Numbered from the stretch's first letter, positions 15,787 through 25,013 are shown. The stretch is DNA of 64,000 bases from CAWINH01 sp963837425 (GCA_963837425.1 CAWINH010000006.1:791379-855378), one strand, 5' to 3'. Notes: generated by a model from the letters alone, not told the origin. Translations and numbers: made by a program.

Positions 15787-18057
15787 ATGATGCAGCGACC
15801 ATGGCTCGCCCACTACCAGGACGGCGTCCCGGCCACGTCGCGCGTGCCGGAGATCCCGGTCGACGGCCTCCTGCGCCTCACCGCCGAACGCACGCCGGAT
15901 CGAACGGCGCTCATCTTCTTCGGCGCCAGGACCAGCTTCGGCCAGCTGGATGCCGCGGCGAGCCGGTTCGCGCACGTCCTGCGCGCCCTCGGCGTGCAAC
16001 GGGGGGATCGGGTCAGCCTCCACCTGCCCACCAGTCCGGCCTTCGTCATCGCGTTCATGGGGATCGCTCGCGCCGGCGCGGTGGCGGTGCCCGCCAACCC
16101 CCTCTACGTGGAGCGCGAGCTCGCGATCCTGTTCGCCGACGTGCGCCCCGCGGTCTCGGTGACGATGGACCTCCTCGTCCCGCGGCTGCGGGCGGTGGCC
16201 GCCGGCGGCGAGGCTGTTCCAGGCCGCCTGGTCGTGACCGGCATCGCGGACTCGCTGCCGGTCCCGCTTCGCTGGCTCTACCCGCTGCGCGCCCGGCGCG
16301 AGGGCCGATGGAACCCGCAGCCCCACACCCCCGAGACGCCGAACCTGTTTCGGCTCCTCCGCGCGGCGCCCGGGCGCGCCTTCGCCTCATCTGCAAAGCC
16401 CGATGAAGTGGCGGTCCTGCAGCCGACCGGCGGGACGACCGGCACGCCGAAGGCCGCGATGCTGACCCACCGCAACCTCGTGGCCAACGCGGTCCAGGTC
16501 GCGGACTGGAATCCGGGCGCGACGGCGGACGGGGAGGGCAGCGTCCTCTGCGCGCTCCCGTTCTTCCATATCTATGGGCTGACCGTGGACATGAACTTCG
16601 GCATGCTGACCGGCGCGACCCTCATCCTCCTGCCGCGCTTCGACCCGGCCGAGGTGCTCTCCGCGATTGCCCGATATCGGCCGCGGCTCTTCCCCGGTGC
16701 GCCGATCATGTACCAGACGCTGGCCGCCCATCCCGATGCCCGGCGACACGACCTGCGGAGCATCGACGCCTGCATCAGCGGTGCCGCACCGCTCGCTCCC
16801 GAGGTCCAGAACGCGTTCGAGGAGGTCACCGGCGGCCGGGTCGTCGAGGGCTACGGGCTCACCGAGGCGTCGCCGGTCACCCACTGCAACCCGGTCCACG
16901 GGGAGCGGCGCAACGGCACGATCGGGTTGCCCTTCCCCTCGACCGACGCGCGCGTTGTCCATCCGGCGAGCGGCGAGCCGCTCGAGGTCGGGGAGGTGGG
17001 GGAGCTCGAGGTCCGCGGCCCGCAGGTGATGGCCGGCTACTGGGAGCGTCCCGATGAGACCGCCGCCGCCCTCCACGAAGGCTGGCTGCGAACCGGGGAC
17101 ATGGCCACCATGTCGCCAGACGGCTATTTCACGATCGTCGATCGGAGGAAGGACATCGTCATCGTGGGCGGCATCAACGTCTACCCGCGGGAGGTGGAGG
17201 AGGTACTGCTCGCGCATCCCGCGGTCCGCGAGGCGGCGGTCATCGGCGAGCCGGAGGAGCGCCACGGCGAGGTCGTGCACGCCTACGTTGTCCTGGAGCC
17301 GGGCGCATCGGCCACCGAGGCCGAGCTTCGGAAGCACTGCCGCACGAACCTGTCCCGATACAAGGTGCCGGCGGCGATCGAGATCCGCGATGAGCTGCCG
17401 AAGACGATGATCGGCAAGGTCCTGCGCAAGGACCTCCGCGCGGAGCTCCTCGCCGAGCGAGAGGCGGATCGGCGGGAGGGGCAGCGGGGGCTGCGGGGGC
17501 GGGGCAGTAGCGGCCGCGGCGGCCGGTCGGCAGCGGCGGCCCATCGGCCAGGTCGAGGACCGCCCCGGTTCCCAGCCCAGGTCATCGGCGCGCCTGTCAC
17601 CTGCCGTCGCCCCATGACGACAAAGGCGAAGGAGGTGCCCGAATCGGCCGCCTCCTTCGCGCTGACGGTCGCCTGCCGACCATTCGGCGAGCGAGGCGCC
17701 GCTCCTTCGCGGTTACCGTCGCTGGATGACCGCCACGACCGCGAGCCGCGACGGTCCGAGCGTCGCCACCCGGCGATACCTGTCGATTTCGCGCCCCTCC
17801 GCTCGTCGATGGGGTGCAACCGATCTCCCGATCGGCCCCGCTTCACGCAACCCCACGCGAGAGGAGACCCCAGATGGCAGCCAAGGTCATTCACGTCGAG
17901 GTCGTCGGCAAGGACGGCGGCGCGCTGCAGAAGTTCTACTCGGACCTCTTCGACTGGAAGCTCGACACGAACAATCCTGGCGGCTACGGGATGTTCCGCG
18001 ACGGCGACTTCACCGCCGGCATCGGACCCAGCCAGGACGGTGGCGCCGGGTACGTGA
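15787..18057 (+). CDS. fadD: Long-chain fatty-acid--CoA ligase, FadD-like; open frame runs on past the expected end
   Basis: The first ~560 residues are a complete acyl-CoA synthetase: the P-loop QPTGGTTGTPKAAMLTH (~215), the A-motif EGYGLTEASPVTHCNP (~355), LRTGDMATMSPDGYF (~436), the hinge DRRKDIVIVGGINVYPREVE (~454) and the catalytic Lys in KTMIGKVLRKDLR (~540). It activates fatty acids for the preceding beta-oxidation genes. The frame then continues ~190 codons through an intergenic repeat and into the next gene in another frame, which is unlikely to be protein. A one-base change in the G-runs near 17480-17505 would give a stop at 17508-17510. The ATG at 15790 is an equal start choice after GAGGGGAGGG. 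Confidence 0.85.
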   Translation: MMQRPWLAHYQDGVPATSRVPEIPVDGLLRLTAERTPDRTALIFFGARTSFGQLDAAASRFAHVLRALGVQRGDRVSLHLPTSPAFVIAFMGIARAGAVAVPANPLYVERELAILFADVRPAVSVTMDLLVPRLRAVAAGGEAVPGRLVVTGIADSLPVPLRWLYPLRARREGRWNPQPHTPETPNLFRLLRAAPGRAFASSAKPDEVAVLQPTGGTTGTPKAAMLTHRNLVANAVQVADWNPGATADGEGSVLCALPFFHIYGLTVDMNFGMLTGATLILLPRFDPAEVLSAIARYRPRLFPGAPIMYQTLAAHPDARRHDLRSIDACISGAAPLAPEVQNAFEEVTGGRVVEGYGLTEASPVTHCNPVHGERRNGTIGLPFPSTDARVVHPASGEPLEVGEVGELEVRGPQVMAGYWERPDETAAALHEGWLRTGDMATMSPDGYFTIVDRRKDIVIVGGINVYPREVEEVLLAHPAVREAAVIGEPEERHGEVVHAYVVLEPGASATEAELRKHCRTNLSRYKVPAAIEIRDELPKTMIGKVLRKDLRAELLAEREADRREGQRGLRGRGSSGRGGRSAAAAHRPGRGPPRFPAQVIGAPVTCRRPMTTKAKEVPESAASFALTVACRPFGERGAAPSRLPSLDDRHDREPRRSERRHPAIPVDFAPLRSSMGCNRSPDRPRFTQPHARGDPRWQPRSFTSRSSARTAARCRSSTRTSSTGSSTRTILAATGCSATATSPPASDPARTVAPGT
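17613..17731 (+). repeat. Dispersed inverted-repeat element, family 2, copy C
   Basis: It starts GACGACAAAGGCGAAGGAGG and ends CTCCTTCGCGGTTACCGTCG, giving long complementary ends; the middle has a second GGAGG...CCTCC pair. It lies between fadD and the VOC gene, inside the run-on of the fadD frame, which argues that the run-on is not protein. Confidence 0.65.
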
Positions 18058-18209
18058 CCTTCTACGTCTCGACCGACGATCCGGCAGCGACCCTCCGTCG
18101 CGCGGAAGAGCTCGGCGGGCGGGTCCTGATGCCGCTCACCGAGATCGCGCCGCAGACGACGATCGCGCTGTTCGCCGATCCGGAGGGGCACGTCGTCGGC
18201 CTCATGTAG
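17874..18209 (+). CDS. VOC/glyoxalase-like single-domain protein
   Basis: A 111-residue protein with GAGGAGA upstream. It starts AAKVIHVEVVGKDGGALQKF and ends IALFADPEGHVVGLM, the beta-alpha-beta-beta-beta outline of a VOC module. The metal-ligand pattern of true glyoxalase I is only partly present (H in VIHVEVVG, none clear at the second site), so binding or dioxygenase-like functions are equally possible. Such single-module proteins usually dimerise. Confidence 0.8.
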   Translation: MAAKVIHVEVVGKDGGALQKFYSDLFDWKLDTNNPGGYGMFRDGDFTAGIGPSQDGGAGYVTFYVSTDDPAATLRRAEELGGRVLMPLTEIAPQTTIALFADPEGHVVGLM

Positions 18210-18306
18210 GCGCCTCGGGGCGCACGCTGGCTCCGGCCCGGGTCCCGATTGCAACGGCCCGGGCCCCGGCGGGCCAGCCGAGTCACCCCTCGCAAGTCTG
18301 CGCGCC

Positions 18307-18438
18307 TTGTGCGCCAGCTGAACGCATCGGCCAACAACAGGGCCGATCCGGTCGTCGATGTGTCGCCAGGCGCACATTCGCGTCGGATTCGGGCCGATTC
18401 ACGCCGCTCGGTCTCCGATGTGCACGCCTCGCGCACAC
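18307..18438 (+). repeat. Dispersed ~130-bp element, family 1, copy 1 (diverged)
   Basis: It starts GTGCGCCAGCTGAACGCATC and ends with TCCGATGTGCACGCCTCGCG then CACAC, the two imperfectly complementary ends of family 1, with a more divergent middle than the other ten copies. It lies in a gap of ~580 bases (18210-18792) that contains only repeats. A 17-bp tandem array starts 3 bases after its right end. Confidence 0.6.
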
Positions 18439-18440
18439 GC

Positions 18441-18503
18441 ACGCCTCAGCGTACACAACGCCTCAGCGTACACAACGCCTCAGCGTACACAACGCCTCAG
18501 CGG
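18441..18503 (+). repeat. 17-bp tandem repeat, 3.7 copies
   Basis: Units begin at 18441, 18458, 18475 and 18492 (ACGCCTCAGCGTACACA, last one partial). The array abuts the right end of the family-1 element at 18307-18438. Confidence 0.85.
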
Positions 18504-18589
18504 CAGCTCCTGGTCAGCACGCGCACGGCAGTGACCTCCCGCCGCACTCCGCCCGCGACCACCGCGCACCCCGCGCGCGCGGTCGCCCG

Positions 18590-18719
18590 GCGACGATAAC
18601 GGCGAAGGAGGGGCGTCCAGCCATCCTCTCCTTCGCTGTGGCAATCACCCAGCGACCATTCGGCGTGCGGGCCGCGCGCGAGAAGGCTCCCCTTCGCCTT
18701 TACCGTCACTAAATGACCG
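18590..18719 (+). repeat. Dispersed inverted-repeat element, family 2, copy D
   Basis: It starts GCGACGATAACGGCGAAGGA and ends CCCCTTCGCCTTTACCGTCA, the best complementary ends of the four copies, with inner arms GGAGGGG/CCTCTCC. It lies upstream of the gene at 18793 and leaves ~70 bp for that gene's promoter. Confidence 0.7.
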
Positions 18720-18792
18720 TCACGCGCCCAACCGGGGCATCCCGCACGAATGCGACACGCGAGGTGTCACAACGCCGCCCGACACTCCCTGC

Positions 18793-20331
18793 ATGAACAG
18801 CAGCGCAACCGTTGCCAGCGTGACCGTCACCCGCGATCGCATCCACGTGGAGCGCCTCGAACTCGCGGACGCCTCCATCGCAGCGTTCGTGGCCGAGCAC
18901 GAGCCCGGTGAGCGACCGGCGCTCGTCGAGCGCGCACTGCGCATCGGCCTGCTGACGATCAGCAACGCCGGCATCAGCATGAGCGCGGATGTCGTGAAGC
19001 AGGAATTCGAACGCCTGACCGAGCGCCTGGAGGCGACCCAGGCCAGGGCCACCACCACCCTCGAGCAGCTCCTGCGCGCGAACTTCGCCGATGGAGACGG
19101 CCGCCTGCCGCGCACCCTCGAGGCGTTCCTTGGCGATCAGGGCAAGCTCCGGCGCCTGACGGAGGAGCTCTTCGACCCGAACCGGCGGGAAGGGGCCATG
19201 GGCCAGCTGCGAGACCTGCTCGGCCGCTACTTCGACGGGGACGGCTCGCGCCTGGCGCAGCTGCTGGACCCCACCCGCGAGGGGAGCCCGCTCCACCAGT
19301 TCCGCAACGAGATGACCGGCGAGTTCCGCTCCCTCTCGGAGCGCATCGCGGCGCTCGAGGCCGCGAACCGCGCGCGTGCCGAGGAGCGCGCTCACGGTAC
19401 GGCGAAGGGGACCGACTTCGAGGACGTCCTCGAGGAACGCCTGGCAGCGCTGGCCCACGGTGCCGGCGACTACCTCGAGCGCACCGGGGCCGAGGCCGGG
19501 GAGGCGCTCCGCAGCAAGAAGGGCGACTTCGTGCTGACGATCGACCCGTCCATCACCCGGGGCACGGAGCTGCGGGTCGTGATCGAGGCCAAGGATCGGT
19601 CGATGAGCCGGCGAGCCATGACCGCGGAGCTGGCCGATGCGCGGGCCAACCGCGCGGCGTCGGCCGCCCTCGTCGTCTTCTCGCCCCAGGCTGCGCCGAC
19701 CGGCATCGCGCCCTTTGCCCTGGTCGGGACCGATGTCTACGCGGTCCTCGACCCCGAGGCCGATGACGGCGCTGGCCTCGAGGCGGCGATGCGGCTGGCG
19801 CGCGCGCTTGCGCTGCTCAGCCTCCGTGAGTCGGATGGCGGCGTGGACGTGCCGGCCATCTGCGAGGCGCTCGACGAGATCGGGCAGCAGCTGGCGGCGG
19901 TGCAGGGAATGAAGGCCAAGCTGACCTCCATCGGCTCGGCGGCCACCGAGGTGAAGGGAGCGCTCGACCTGCTGCGAGCCGGGATCCTGCGCAGTGTCCA
20001 CGCGGTCGAGGACCAGCTGCGCGCCACAGACCCGGCGAGGCCGCCCTCAGCGCCTGAGCGCCTGAGCGCCAGAGCCGCGGCGGAGCGCGTCGCCGACGGT
20101 TGCTCCCACCGTTGCATAGGTCCGTTATGCTCGGAGGCGAGGAGGTGCCATGATCGCTTCGAGTGCGCGGTGGAGCGGGGTCCGTGGCAGCGGACTGAGC
20201 CGTCGAACCGTCGCCCTGATCGCTCTGGCGGCCGCCGCCGCGCTGACGATGCCGATGCCCGTTGCGGCCAGCTCGCACGCTGCGGCGCAGGTGGTCTACC
20301 CGACCGGTGTTTTCCCGAACGACGTCGATAA
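18793..20331 (+). CDS. Coiled-coil protein with PD-(D/E)XK-like segment, unknown function
   Basis: The open frame is 512 residues. Residues ~60-200 are helical and coiled-coil-like (QEFERLTERLEATQARATTT). Around residues 238-262 the stretch GDFVLTIDP...LRVVIEAKDR fits the D...ExK core of the restriction-like nuclease fold, followed by a helix and ALVVFSPQAA, again as in that fold. It may therefore bind or cut DNA, but no family name comes to mind. The last ~90 codons run into the next gene in another frame, and both other frames have stops at 20055-20065, so the real end may be near 20060 if a base is miscalled. No close operon partner. Confidence 0.65.
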   Translation: MNSSATVASVTVTRDRIHVERLELADASIAAFVAEHEPGERPALVERALRIGLLTISNAGISMSADVVKQEFERLTERLEATQARATTTLEQLLRANFADGDGRLPRTLEAFLGDQGKLRRLTEELFDPNRREGAMGQLRDLLGRYFDGDGSRLAQLLDPTREGSPLHQFRNEMTGEFRSLSERIAALEAANRARAEERAHGTAKGTDFEDVLEERLAALAHGAGDYLERTGAEAGEALRSKKGDFVLTIDPSITRGTELRVVIEAKDRSMSRRAMTAELADARANRAASAALVVFSPQAAPTGIAPFALVGTDVYAVLDPEADDGAGLEAAMRLARALALLSLRESDGGVDVPAICEALDEIGQQLAAVQGMKAKLTSIGSAATEVKGALDLLRAGILRSVHAVEDQLRATDPARPPSAPERLSARAAAERVADGCSHRCIGPLCSEARRCHDRFECAVERGPWQRTEPSNRRPDRSGGRRRADDADARCGQLARCGAGGLPDRCFPERRR

Positions 20332-21499
20332 CGTCCAGGCCGCCGTGGACCTCGGCGGCTCGGTCATCCTCAAGGCTACCGCCGCCGACGGGACGCCCAT
20401 GGCGTTCAACTTCGGCCCAGCCGATATCAACGAGTCCCACGTGGGTCACGTCTTCCTGGAGCACGATGTCGTGATTCGGGGTGAGTCCGCTCCACACTCC
20501 CGCACCACCATCTCCGGTGGCGTGTTCCCGATCTACGGGGACGCACGCACCAGGACGACCGTCTCCGGCATCCACTTCGATGGACCGTTGGGCTCGGCGA
20601 TGATCTTCATCGCGTCGTCGGGTGCCACGATCACCGGCAACGAGGTGACGAACGTGGTCGGGCTGTCCCTCGGGCTGCCGCCTCCCTATGACGACATCAC
20701 CGAGGGCCGTGGTGTCAAGTTCCTGGGGAACAACGGACCCGATGAGATCACCGGGAACATCGTCGTCGCGAACAACGTGTTCGGAGACCTGACTGCTGTC
20801 CTGTCCGATGCAATCGTCTTCGACTCGGTCGTGCATGCCAACGTGGTTGTCCGCGCCAACGAGATCCATGCCGCCGAGGATGGCGGCATCTTTCTGGAGA
20901 ACATCGGCGGGAACGTCACCGTCACCGGCAACGACATCACCCCGGGGCCGGGAACGACGCCGTACTCCGTCGGCGACGGCATCGACCTGGACGCCGCGTC
21001 GAGTGGGCGGTTTACGATCTCCGGGAACCGCGTGCATGCCTCTGATCCCTACGCTGACGGGATCCTGATCTGGGGATTGGATCCCGAGAGCGGCCCGCAA
21101 CATTGGCTGGTCGCGAACAACAAGGTGGCGATGGAGGGCTCGTACTACGGGGGTGTCACCGTCGTCGGCGCCGTGTCGCGTGGCCTCGTCATCGGGAACC
21201 GCATCTCCGGCACCGCCGACCTTGGGATCGACCTCCTCGCGGACTTCTACGACCCCAGCTCCGCCCCCTCGCACAACCTCATGCTCGCGAACGACCTATC
21301 CGGCTTCGAGCCGGCGACGGCGGATGTCTACCTCGACACCGGGACGACCGGCAACCACGTCATCGGGAACTACGATCCCGTCGTCGACATGGGGACCGAC
21401 AACGTGGTGACCAAGCCACGTTGGGGATCGCGCTTCTTCGGACGGGGGTTCGAGCCGCATCGCTGGTGGCGAGGGTACATGCCTGCGCCTCGTCCCTGA
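20150..21499 (+). CDS. Secreted right-handed parallel beta-helix protein
   Basis: A 449-residue protein with a signal peptide (~1-42, cleavage near PVAASSHA) and a strong ribosome site (GGAGGCGAGGAGG). Residues ~100-420 contain repeated short strands typical of a beta-helix: ATITGNEVTNVVG, EITGNIVVANNVF, VVVRANEIHAAED, NVTVTGNDITPG, FTISGNRVHASD, GLVIGNRISGTA. Such proteins are polysaccharide lyases, surface proteins or carbohydrate binders. No lyase active-site cluster can be named from sequence alone. The C-terminal WGSRFFGRGFEPHRWWRGYM is unusually aromatic and basic. Confidence 0.82.
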   Translation: MIASSARWSGVRGSGLSRRTVALIALAAAAALTMPMPVAASSHAAAQVVYPTGVFPNDVDNVQAAVDLGGSVILKATAADGTPMAFNFGPADINESHVGHVFLEHDVVIRGESAPHSRTTISGGVFPIYGDARTRTTVSGIHFDGPLGSAMIFIASSGATITGNEVTNVVGLSLGLPPPYDDITEGRGVKFLGNNGPDEITGNIVVANNVFGDLTAVLSDAIVFDSVVHANVVVRANEIHAAEDGGIFLENIGGNVTVTGNDITPGPGTTPYSVGDGIDLDAASSGRFTISGNRVHASDPYADGILIWGLDPESGPQHWLVANNKVAMEGSYYGGVTVVGAVSRGLVIGNRISGTADLGIDLLADFYDPSSAPSHNLMLANDLSGFEPATADVYLDTGTTGNHVIGNYDPVVDMGTDNVVTKPRWGSRFFGRGFEPHRWWRGYMPAPRP

Positions 21500-21744
21500 C
21501 CCAGGGACGCTCCTGGACACATCGCCCGACACGATCTGACCGGATGGTTTGCTTCGGGGCGAAGGCCGAGATCACGCCGGTCGCTGCGCCTCCGGCGGCG
21601 GCATCGGCTCGGTGAGTGCGGGGACAGCGGGTTCTGCGATCCAGTGCGCCTGGTCGTGGGGTACCTCGCGGAATCTGGGTCTACGCTCGCGTGTTGTTGC
21701 CAGGCGCCGTACAGTGAGCGCCCGCCACTATCGAGGGACTTTGG

Positions 21745-22149
21745 ATGACCGGCGTTGGGACTCACGACGATCCCTGGCAGCTCACGACGGCGCCAGGAAC
21801 GAGCGCCTACACGATGTACCGCGACGACGCGGCGGACCCGCCGCAGCTCGTCTGCCAGGTCGGTTCCACCCGACTCACATATGACGCTCGGGCGATCGAC
21901 GACCTGCACGCATGGCTGAAGGCCCAGGGCGACTGGGTCGCGCTCGGCGCCGCGGACGAGCAGAAGGCGGCCACGCCCGGGACGGTGGAGGCCTTCGGGC
22001 GCGCCGCCGACAACCCGGTGGGTGGCTGGTACGGGTTGCGGAAGGGCTATCGCGGCCGGTTCGGCATGTACCTCCCGCCACTTCTCGAGGCGCTCGGCCT
22101 CGTTGAGCTGGAGCACAATCCACGGAACAACCGGGTGCGCGCGATCTAG
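21745..22149 (+). CDS. Conserved small protein, DUF6855-like
   Basis: A 134-residue cytosolic protein. Hallmarks are DDPWQLTTAPGTSAYTMYRD, PPQLVCQVGSTRLTYDARAI, then DDLHAWLKAQGDWVALGAAD and the very conserved-looking GGWYGLRKGYRGRFGMYLPP near the C-terminus. I associate this pattern with a domain of unknown function common in Actinobacteria and Chloroflexi; the DUF number is from memory. It ends 3 bases before the DUF2254 gene, so the two form an operon. Confidence 0.75.
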   Translation: MTGVGTHDDPWQLTTAPGTSAYTMYRDDAADPPQLVCQVGSTRLTYDARAIDDLHAWLKAQGDWVALGAADEQKAATPGTVEAFGRAADNPVGGWYGLRKGYRGRFGMYLPPLLEALGLVELEHNPRNNRVRAI

Positions 22150-22152
22150 CCC

Positions 22153-23457
22153 ATGGCCATCCGCCAGCTGGCCGATCGCCTGCGCGCCAGCCTCTGGTTC
22201 GTCCCGATCGTTGGGCTCGTCCTTGCGGTGGTCGCGGCCGCGGTCATGCTGGGCCTCTCCAGCTGGCTGGTCGTGGCCCAGGTGCATCTGCCGCTCATCT
22301 TCGGCGGTGGCCCCGACGGCGCTCGCGGCATGCTCGAGGCGATCGCCGGATCGGTGGTCACCGTCGCGGGCGTCGTCTTCTCGGTCACCGTGGTTGCGTT
22401 GCAGCTGACGAGCACCCAGTTCTCCCCGCGCGTCCTCCGCAACTTCATGCGGGATCGCCCCACGCAGGTGACGCTCGCCATCTTCATGGCCACGATCGCC
22501 TACGCGCTTCTCATCCTGCGGACGATTCACTCCGCCGATCCGAGCGGCCAGGGGGCGTTCGTGCCCGGTCTGGCCGTGACCGGCGCCCTGCTCCTCGCCC
22601 TCACATCGCTCGTGATGCTCATCTATTTCATTCATCACATCAGTGTCGGCATCCAGGTGGGCTCGATCATCGCGTCGGTAACGAGCGAGACGCTGGCCAC
22701 GATTGACGACCTCGTGGAGGAGTTCAAGCCGCACCTTGCGGTACCCCCCGCCGAAGCGCAGCGACCTGGCGGTCGCGCCGTGGCGGCCCGCCGCAGCGGG
22801 TACCTCCAGTACCTTGACCTGGGTGGCCTGCTCCGGGTTGCCGAGGCGCACGATCTGGAGGTCGCGGTCCTCGTTCCTCCGGGCGGCTGGGTGCAGGAGG
22901 GCGCGCCGCTCTTTCGGGTCCAGGTATCTGACGAGGCGACACACGAGGAGCTCGGGGACTGGCTCCTCGACAGGGTGGCGATCGGTGGGGAACGGTCGAT
23001 GCGGCAGGACATCGGCTTCGGCGTCCAGCAGCTCGTGGACGTGGCCGTCAAGGCCCTCTCGCCGGGAATCAACGACCCAACCACGGCAACCCAGTGCATC
23101 GACCGGCTCACGCAGGTCCTGGTGGCGGTCGGCCGGCGGCCGGAGCTGCCCAACGTCCTTGCCGACGAGCATGGGGCGCCGCGGCTCACGCTGCGCTTCC
23201 CGTCGTTCGGCGCACTGCTCCGCCAGGCGTTCGAGCAGATTCGCCACTACGGGGCGACGACGCCGGTCGTCGTCCGCCACCTGGCCGTGTCGCTGGCGAT
23301 GATCCACGCGGCCGTTCCCACGGAGTCGCACGAGCCGATCCGCATAGAGGCGCAGCGGCTGGTGGACGGCGCCGACGAGCTGGAGCCTCCTGATCGCACG
23401 GAAGCGAAGAACCTGCTGGCGAGCGTCCTTGGCGAGAACGGCGCCGAGGGCGCCTAG
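22153..23457 (+). CDS. DUF2254 integral membrane protein
   Basis: A 434-residue protein. Four membrane helices lie in residues ~15-155, with the diagnostic region GSVVTVAGVVFSVTVVALQL followed by TSTQFSPRVLRNFMRDRPTQ. The soluble C-terminal half contains DIGFGVQQLVDVAVKALSPG and NDPTTATQCIDRL, the two best conserved blocks of DUF2254. The family's role is unknown; the first block is reminiscent of a pore or channel helix. It is convergent with the RNA helicase across a short palindromic repeat. Confidence 0.9.
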   Translation: MAIRQLADRLRASLWFVPIVGLVLAVVAAAVMLGLSSWLVVAQVHLPLIFGGGPDGARGMLEAIAGSVVTVAGVVFSVTVVALQLTSTQFSPRVLRNFMRDRPTQVTLAIFMATIAYALLILRTIHSADPSGQGAFVPGLAVTGALLLALTSLVMLIYFIHHISVGIQVGSIIASVTSETLATIDDLVEEFKPHLAVPPAEAQRPGGRAVAARRSGYLQYLDLGGLLRVAEAHDLEVAVLVPPGGWVQEGAPLFRVQVSDEATHEELGDWLLDRVAIGGERSMRQDIGFGVQQLVDVAVKALSPGINDPTTATQCIDRLTQVLVAVGRRPELPNVLADEHGAPRLTLRFPSFGALLRQAFEQIRHYGATTPVVVRHLAVSLAMIHAAVPTESHEPIRIEAQRLVDGADELEPPDRTEAKNLLASVLGENGAEGA

Positions 23458-23515
23458 CGCGGAGAGCGCGCCTGGCGCCGAGGGCGCCTAGCGCCGAGAG
23501 CGCCTAGCGCCCGTT
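23440..23515. repeat. Short palindromic tandem repeat between convergent genes
   Basis: GCGCCTAGCGC-type units with interspersed GAGAGCGC/GAGGGCGC alternate about three times. Each unit can fold on itself. Position between convergent stops suggests a role in transcription termination. Confidence 0.55.
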
Positions 23516-24847
23516 GCGCTCCCCGGGCAGGCTCATCCAGCGGCCGGAGCCGTTGCCGATCGAAGACCCGGCGGCCCGGCCGGAACGACGTTCGAAGCGA
23601 CGTGGTCGAGCGCCGGCGGTCGCCCGCCGAGCGTTCTGGCGGCGTGGCCCGCGGCCCGGGCCACCGCCCTGCGAGCGGAGACGGATTGGCTCTGCGCGGA
23701 TCGAACGGTCCGGCTCGAAGCCGGGGACGACCGCCGAGGGGATTGGTGCGCCGAGCATCCGCTCGATCTCGCGCAGCATCGGTCCCTCGTCGACACAGAC
23801 GAGCGAAACGGCATCCCCCTCCACGCCCGCCCGCCCGGTGCGGCCGATGCGATGGACGTAATCGGAAGCGACCATGGGCAGCTCGTAGTTCACGACGTGC
23901 GGCAGCTGCTCGATGTCGAGCCCGCGGGCCGCCACCTCGGTGGCGATGAGCAGCGTCACGCGTCCCGCCTTGAAGTCGTTGAGCGCCCGCACCCGCTGCG
24001 GCTGGGACTTGTTGCCGTGGATCGCGGCGGTGGCGATCCCATCGGTCCACAGCTGCTGGGCGAGCTTGTTCGCGCCGTGCTTCGTGCGCGTGAAGACGAG
24101 CGCCTGGTCGATGGCGCGGGTCCGCACGAGGTGGGAGAGGAGCTCCCGCTTCCGGGAGCGGTCGACCGGGTGGACGACCTGTCGAACGAGATCGGTCGGC
24201 GTGTTGCGCGGGGTGACCTGGACCGATGCCGGCCGGTCGAGCATCCCCTCGGCCAGGGCCCGGATCTCCTTCGAGAAGGTCGCCGAGAAGAGGAGGTTCT
24301 GACGCCGATTCGGCAGAAGGGCCAGGATCGCGCGGATGTCGCGGATGAAGCCCATGTCGAGCATCCGGTCCGCCTCGTCGAGCACGAGGATCTCGACCCG
24401 CCGCAGGTCGATGGTGCCCTGCCGCGAGTGATCGAGGAGGCGGCCCGGGGTGGCGACCACGATCTCGGGACCGCGGCGCAGCGCGGCGACCTGGCCGGGG
24501 AAACCGACGCCACCGTAGATCGTCGTCGAGCGGCGGCTGTTCGAGCCGTAGACGCGGACGCTCTCCTCGACCTGGATCGCCAGCTCCCGGGTGGGGGCCA
24601 GGATCAGGGCCCGGATTGGGCGTCGGGCGCGGTCGACGAGGTGTCGATCACCGGCGGACAGCCGCTGGAGCAGGGGCAGCACGAAGGCGGCCGTCTTGCC
24701 GGTCCCGGTCTGGGCGCCGGCCAGCAGGTCGCGGCCGGCGAGCACCAGCGGAATCGATTCACGCTGGACGGGGGTGGGTTGGGTGTAGCCCTGCGCCGAG
24801 ACGGCGCGGAGCAGTTCGGGCGCAAGCCCGAGTTCGGAGAAGGACAA
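23504..24847 (-). CDS. rhlE: DEAD-box ATP-dependent RNA helicase, RhlE type
   Basis: A 447-residue protein. All helicase motifs are present: Q motif (GYTQPTPVQ), I AQTGTGKT, Ia PTRELAIQ, Ib TPGRLLD, II DEAD (VLDEADRMLDMGF), III SAT, IV LVFTRTKHG, V ATEVAARGLDIEQLP and VI HRIGRTGRAG. A ~70-residue basic Gly/Arg-rich tail would bind RNA, as in RhlE/CsdA helicases of ribosome assembly and cold response. The start is taken as TTG at 24847 (SFSELGLAPELLRAV) behind AGGAG, because this aligns with the usual family start; the frame is open to 24958. Confidence 0.93.
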   Translation of the reverse strand: MSFSELGLAPELLRAVSAQGYTQPTPVQRESIPLVLAGRDLLAGAQTGTGKTAAFVLPLLQRLSAGDRHLVDRARRPIRALILAPTRELAIQVEESVRVYGSNSRRSTTIYGGVGFPGQVAALRRGPEIVVATPGRLLDHSRQGTIDLRRVEILVLDEADRMLDMGFIRDIRAILALLPNRRQNLLFSATFSKEIRALAEGMLDRPASVQVTPRNTPTDLVRQVVHPVDRSRKRELLSHLVRTRAIDQALVFTRTKHGANKLAQQLWTDGIATAAIHGNKSQPQRVRALNDFKAGRVTLLIATEVAARGLDIEQLPHVVNYELPMVASDYVHRIGRTGRAGVEGDAVSLVCVDEGPMLREIERMLGAPIPSAVVPGFEPDRSIRAEPIRLRSQGGGPGRGPRRQNARRATAGARPRRFERRSGRAAGSSIGNGSGRWMSLPGERNGR

Positions 24848-25013
24848 GGGAGTGAACTCCTGACGTGGCCCTCCCGCACAGTGCGGGGCCCGGTCAGGGC
24901 TCGGGGGTGGATCGGGATCGGGGCGGGTGAGAACCCGCGGCGCAGACCGGAGCGCCAATCGAACACGTTTTCGGAATCGTCATCATACACGGTTCGGGCC
25001 GGAAGGAGTACCC

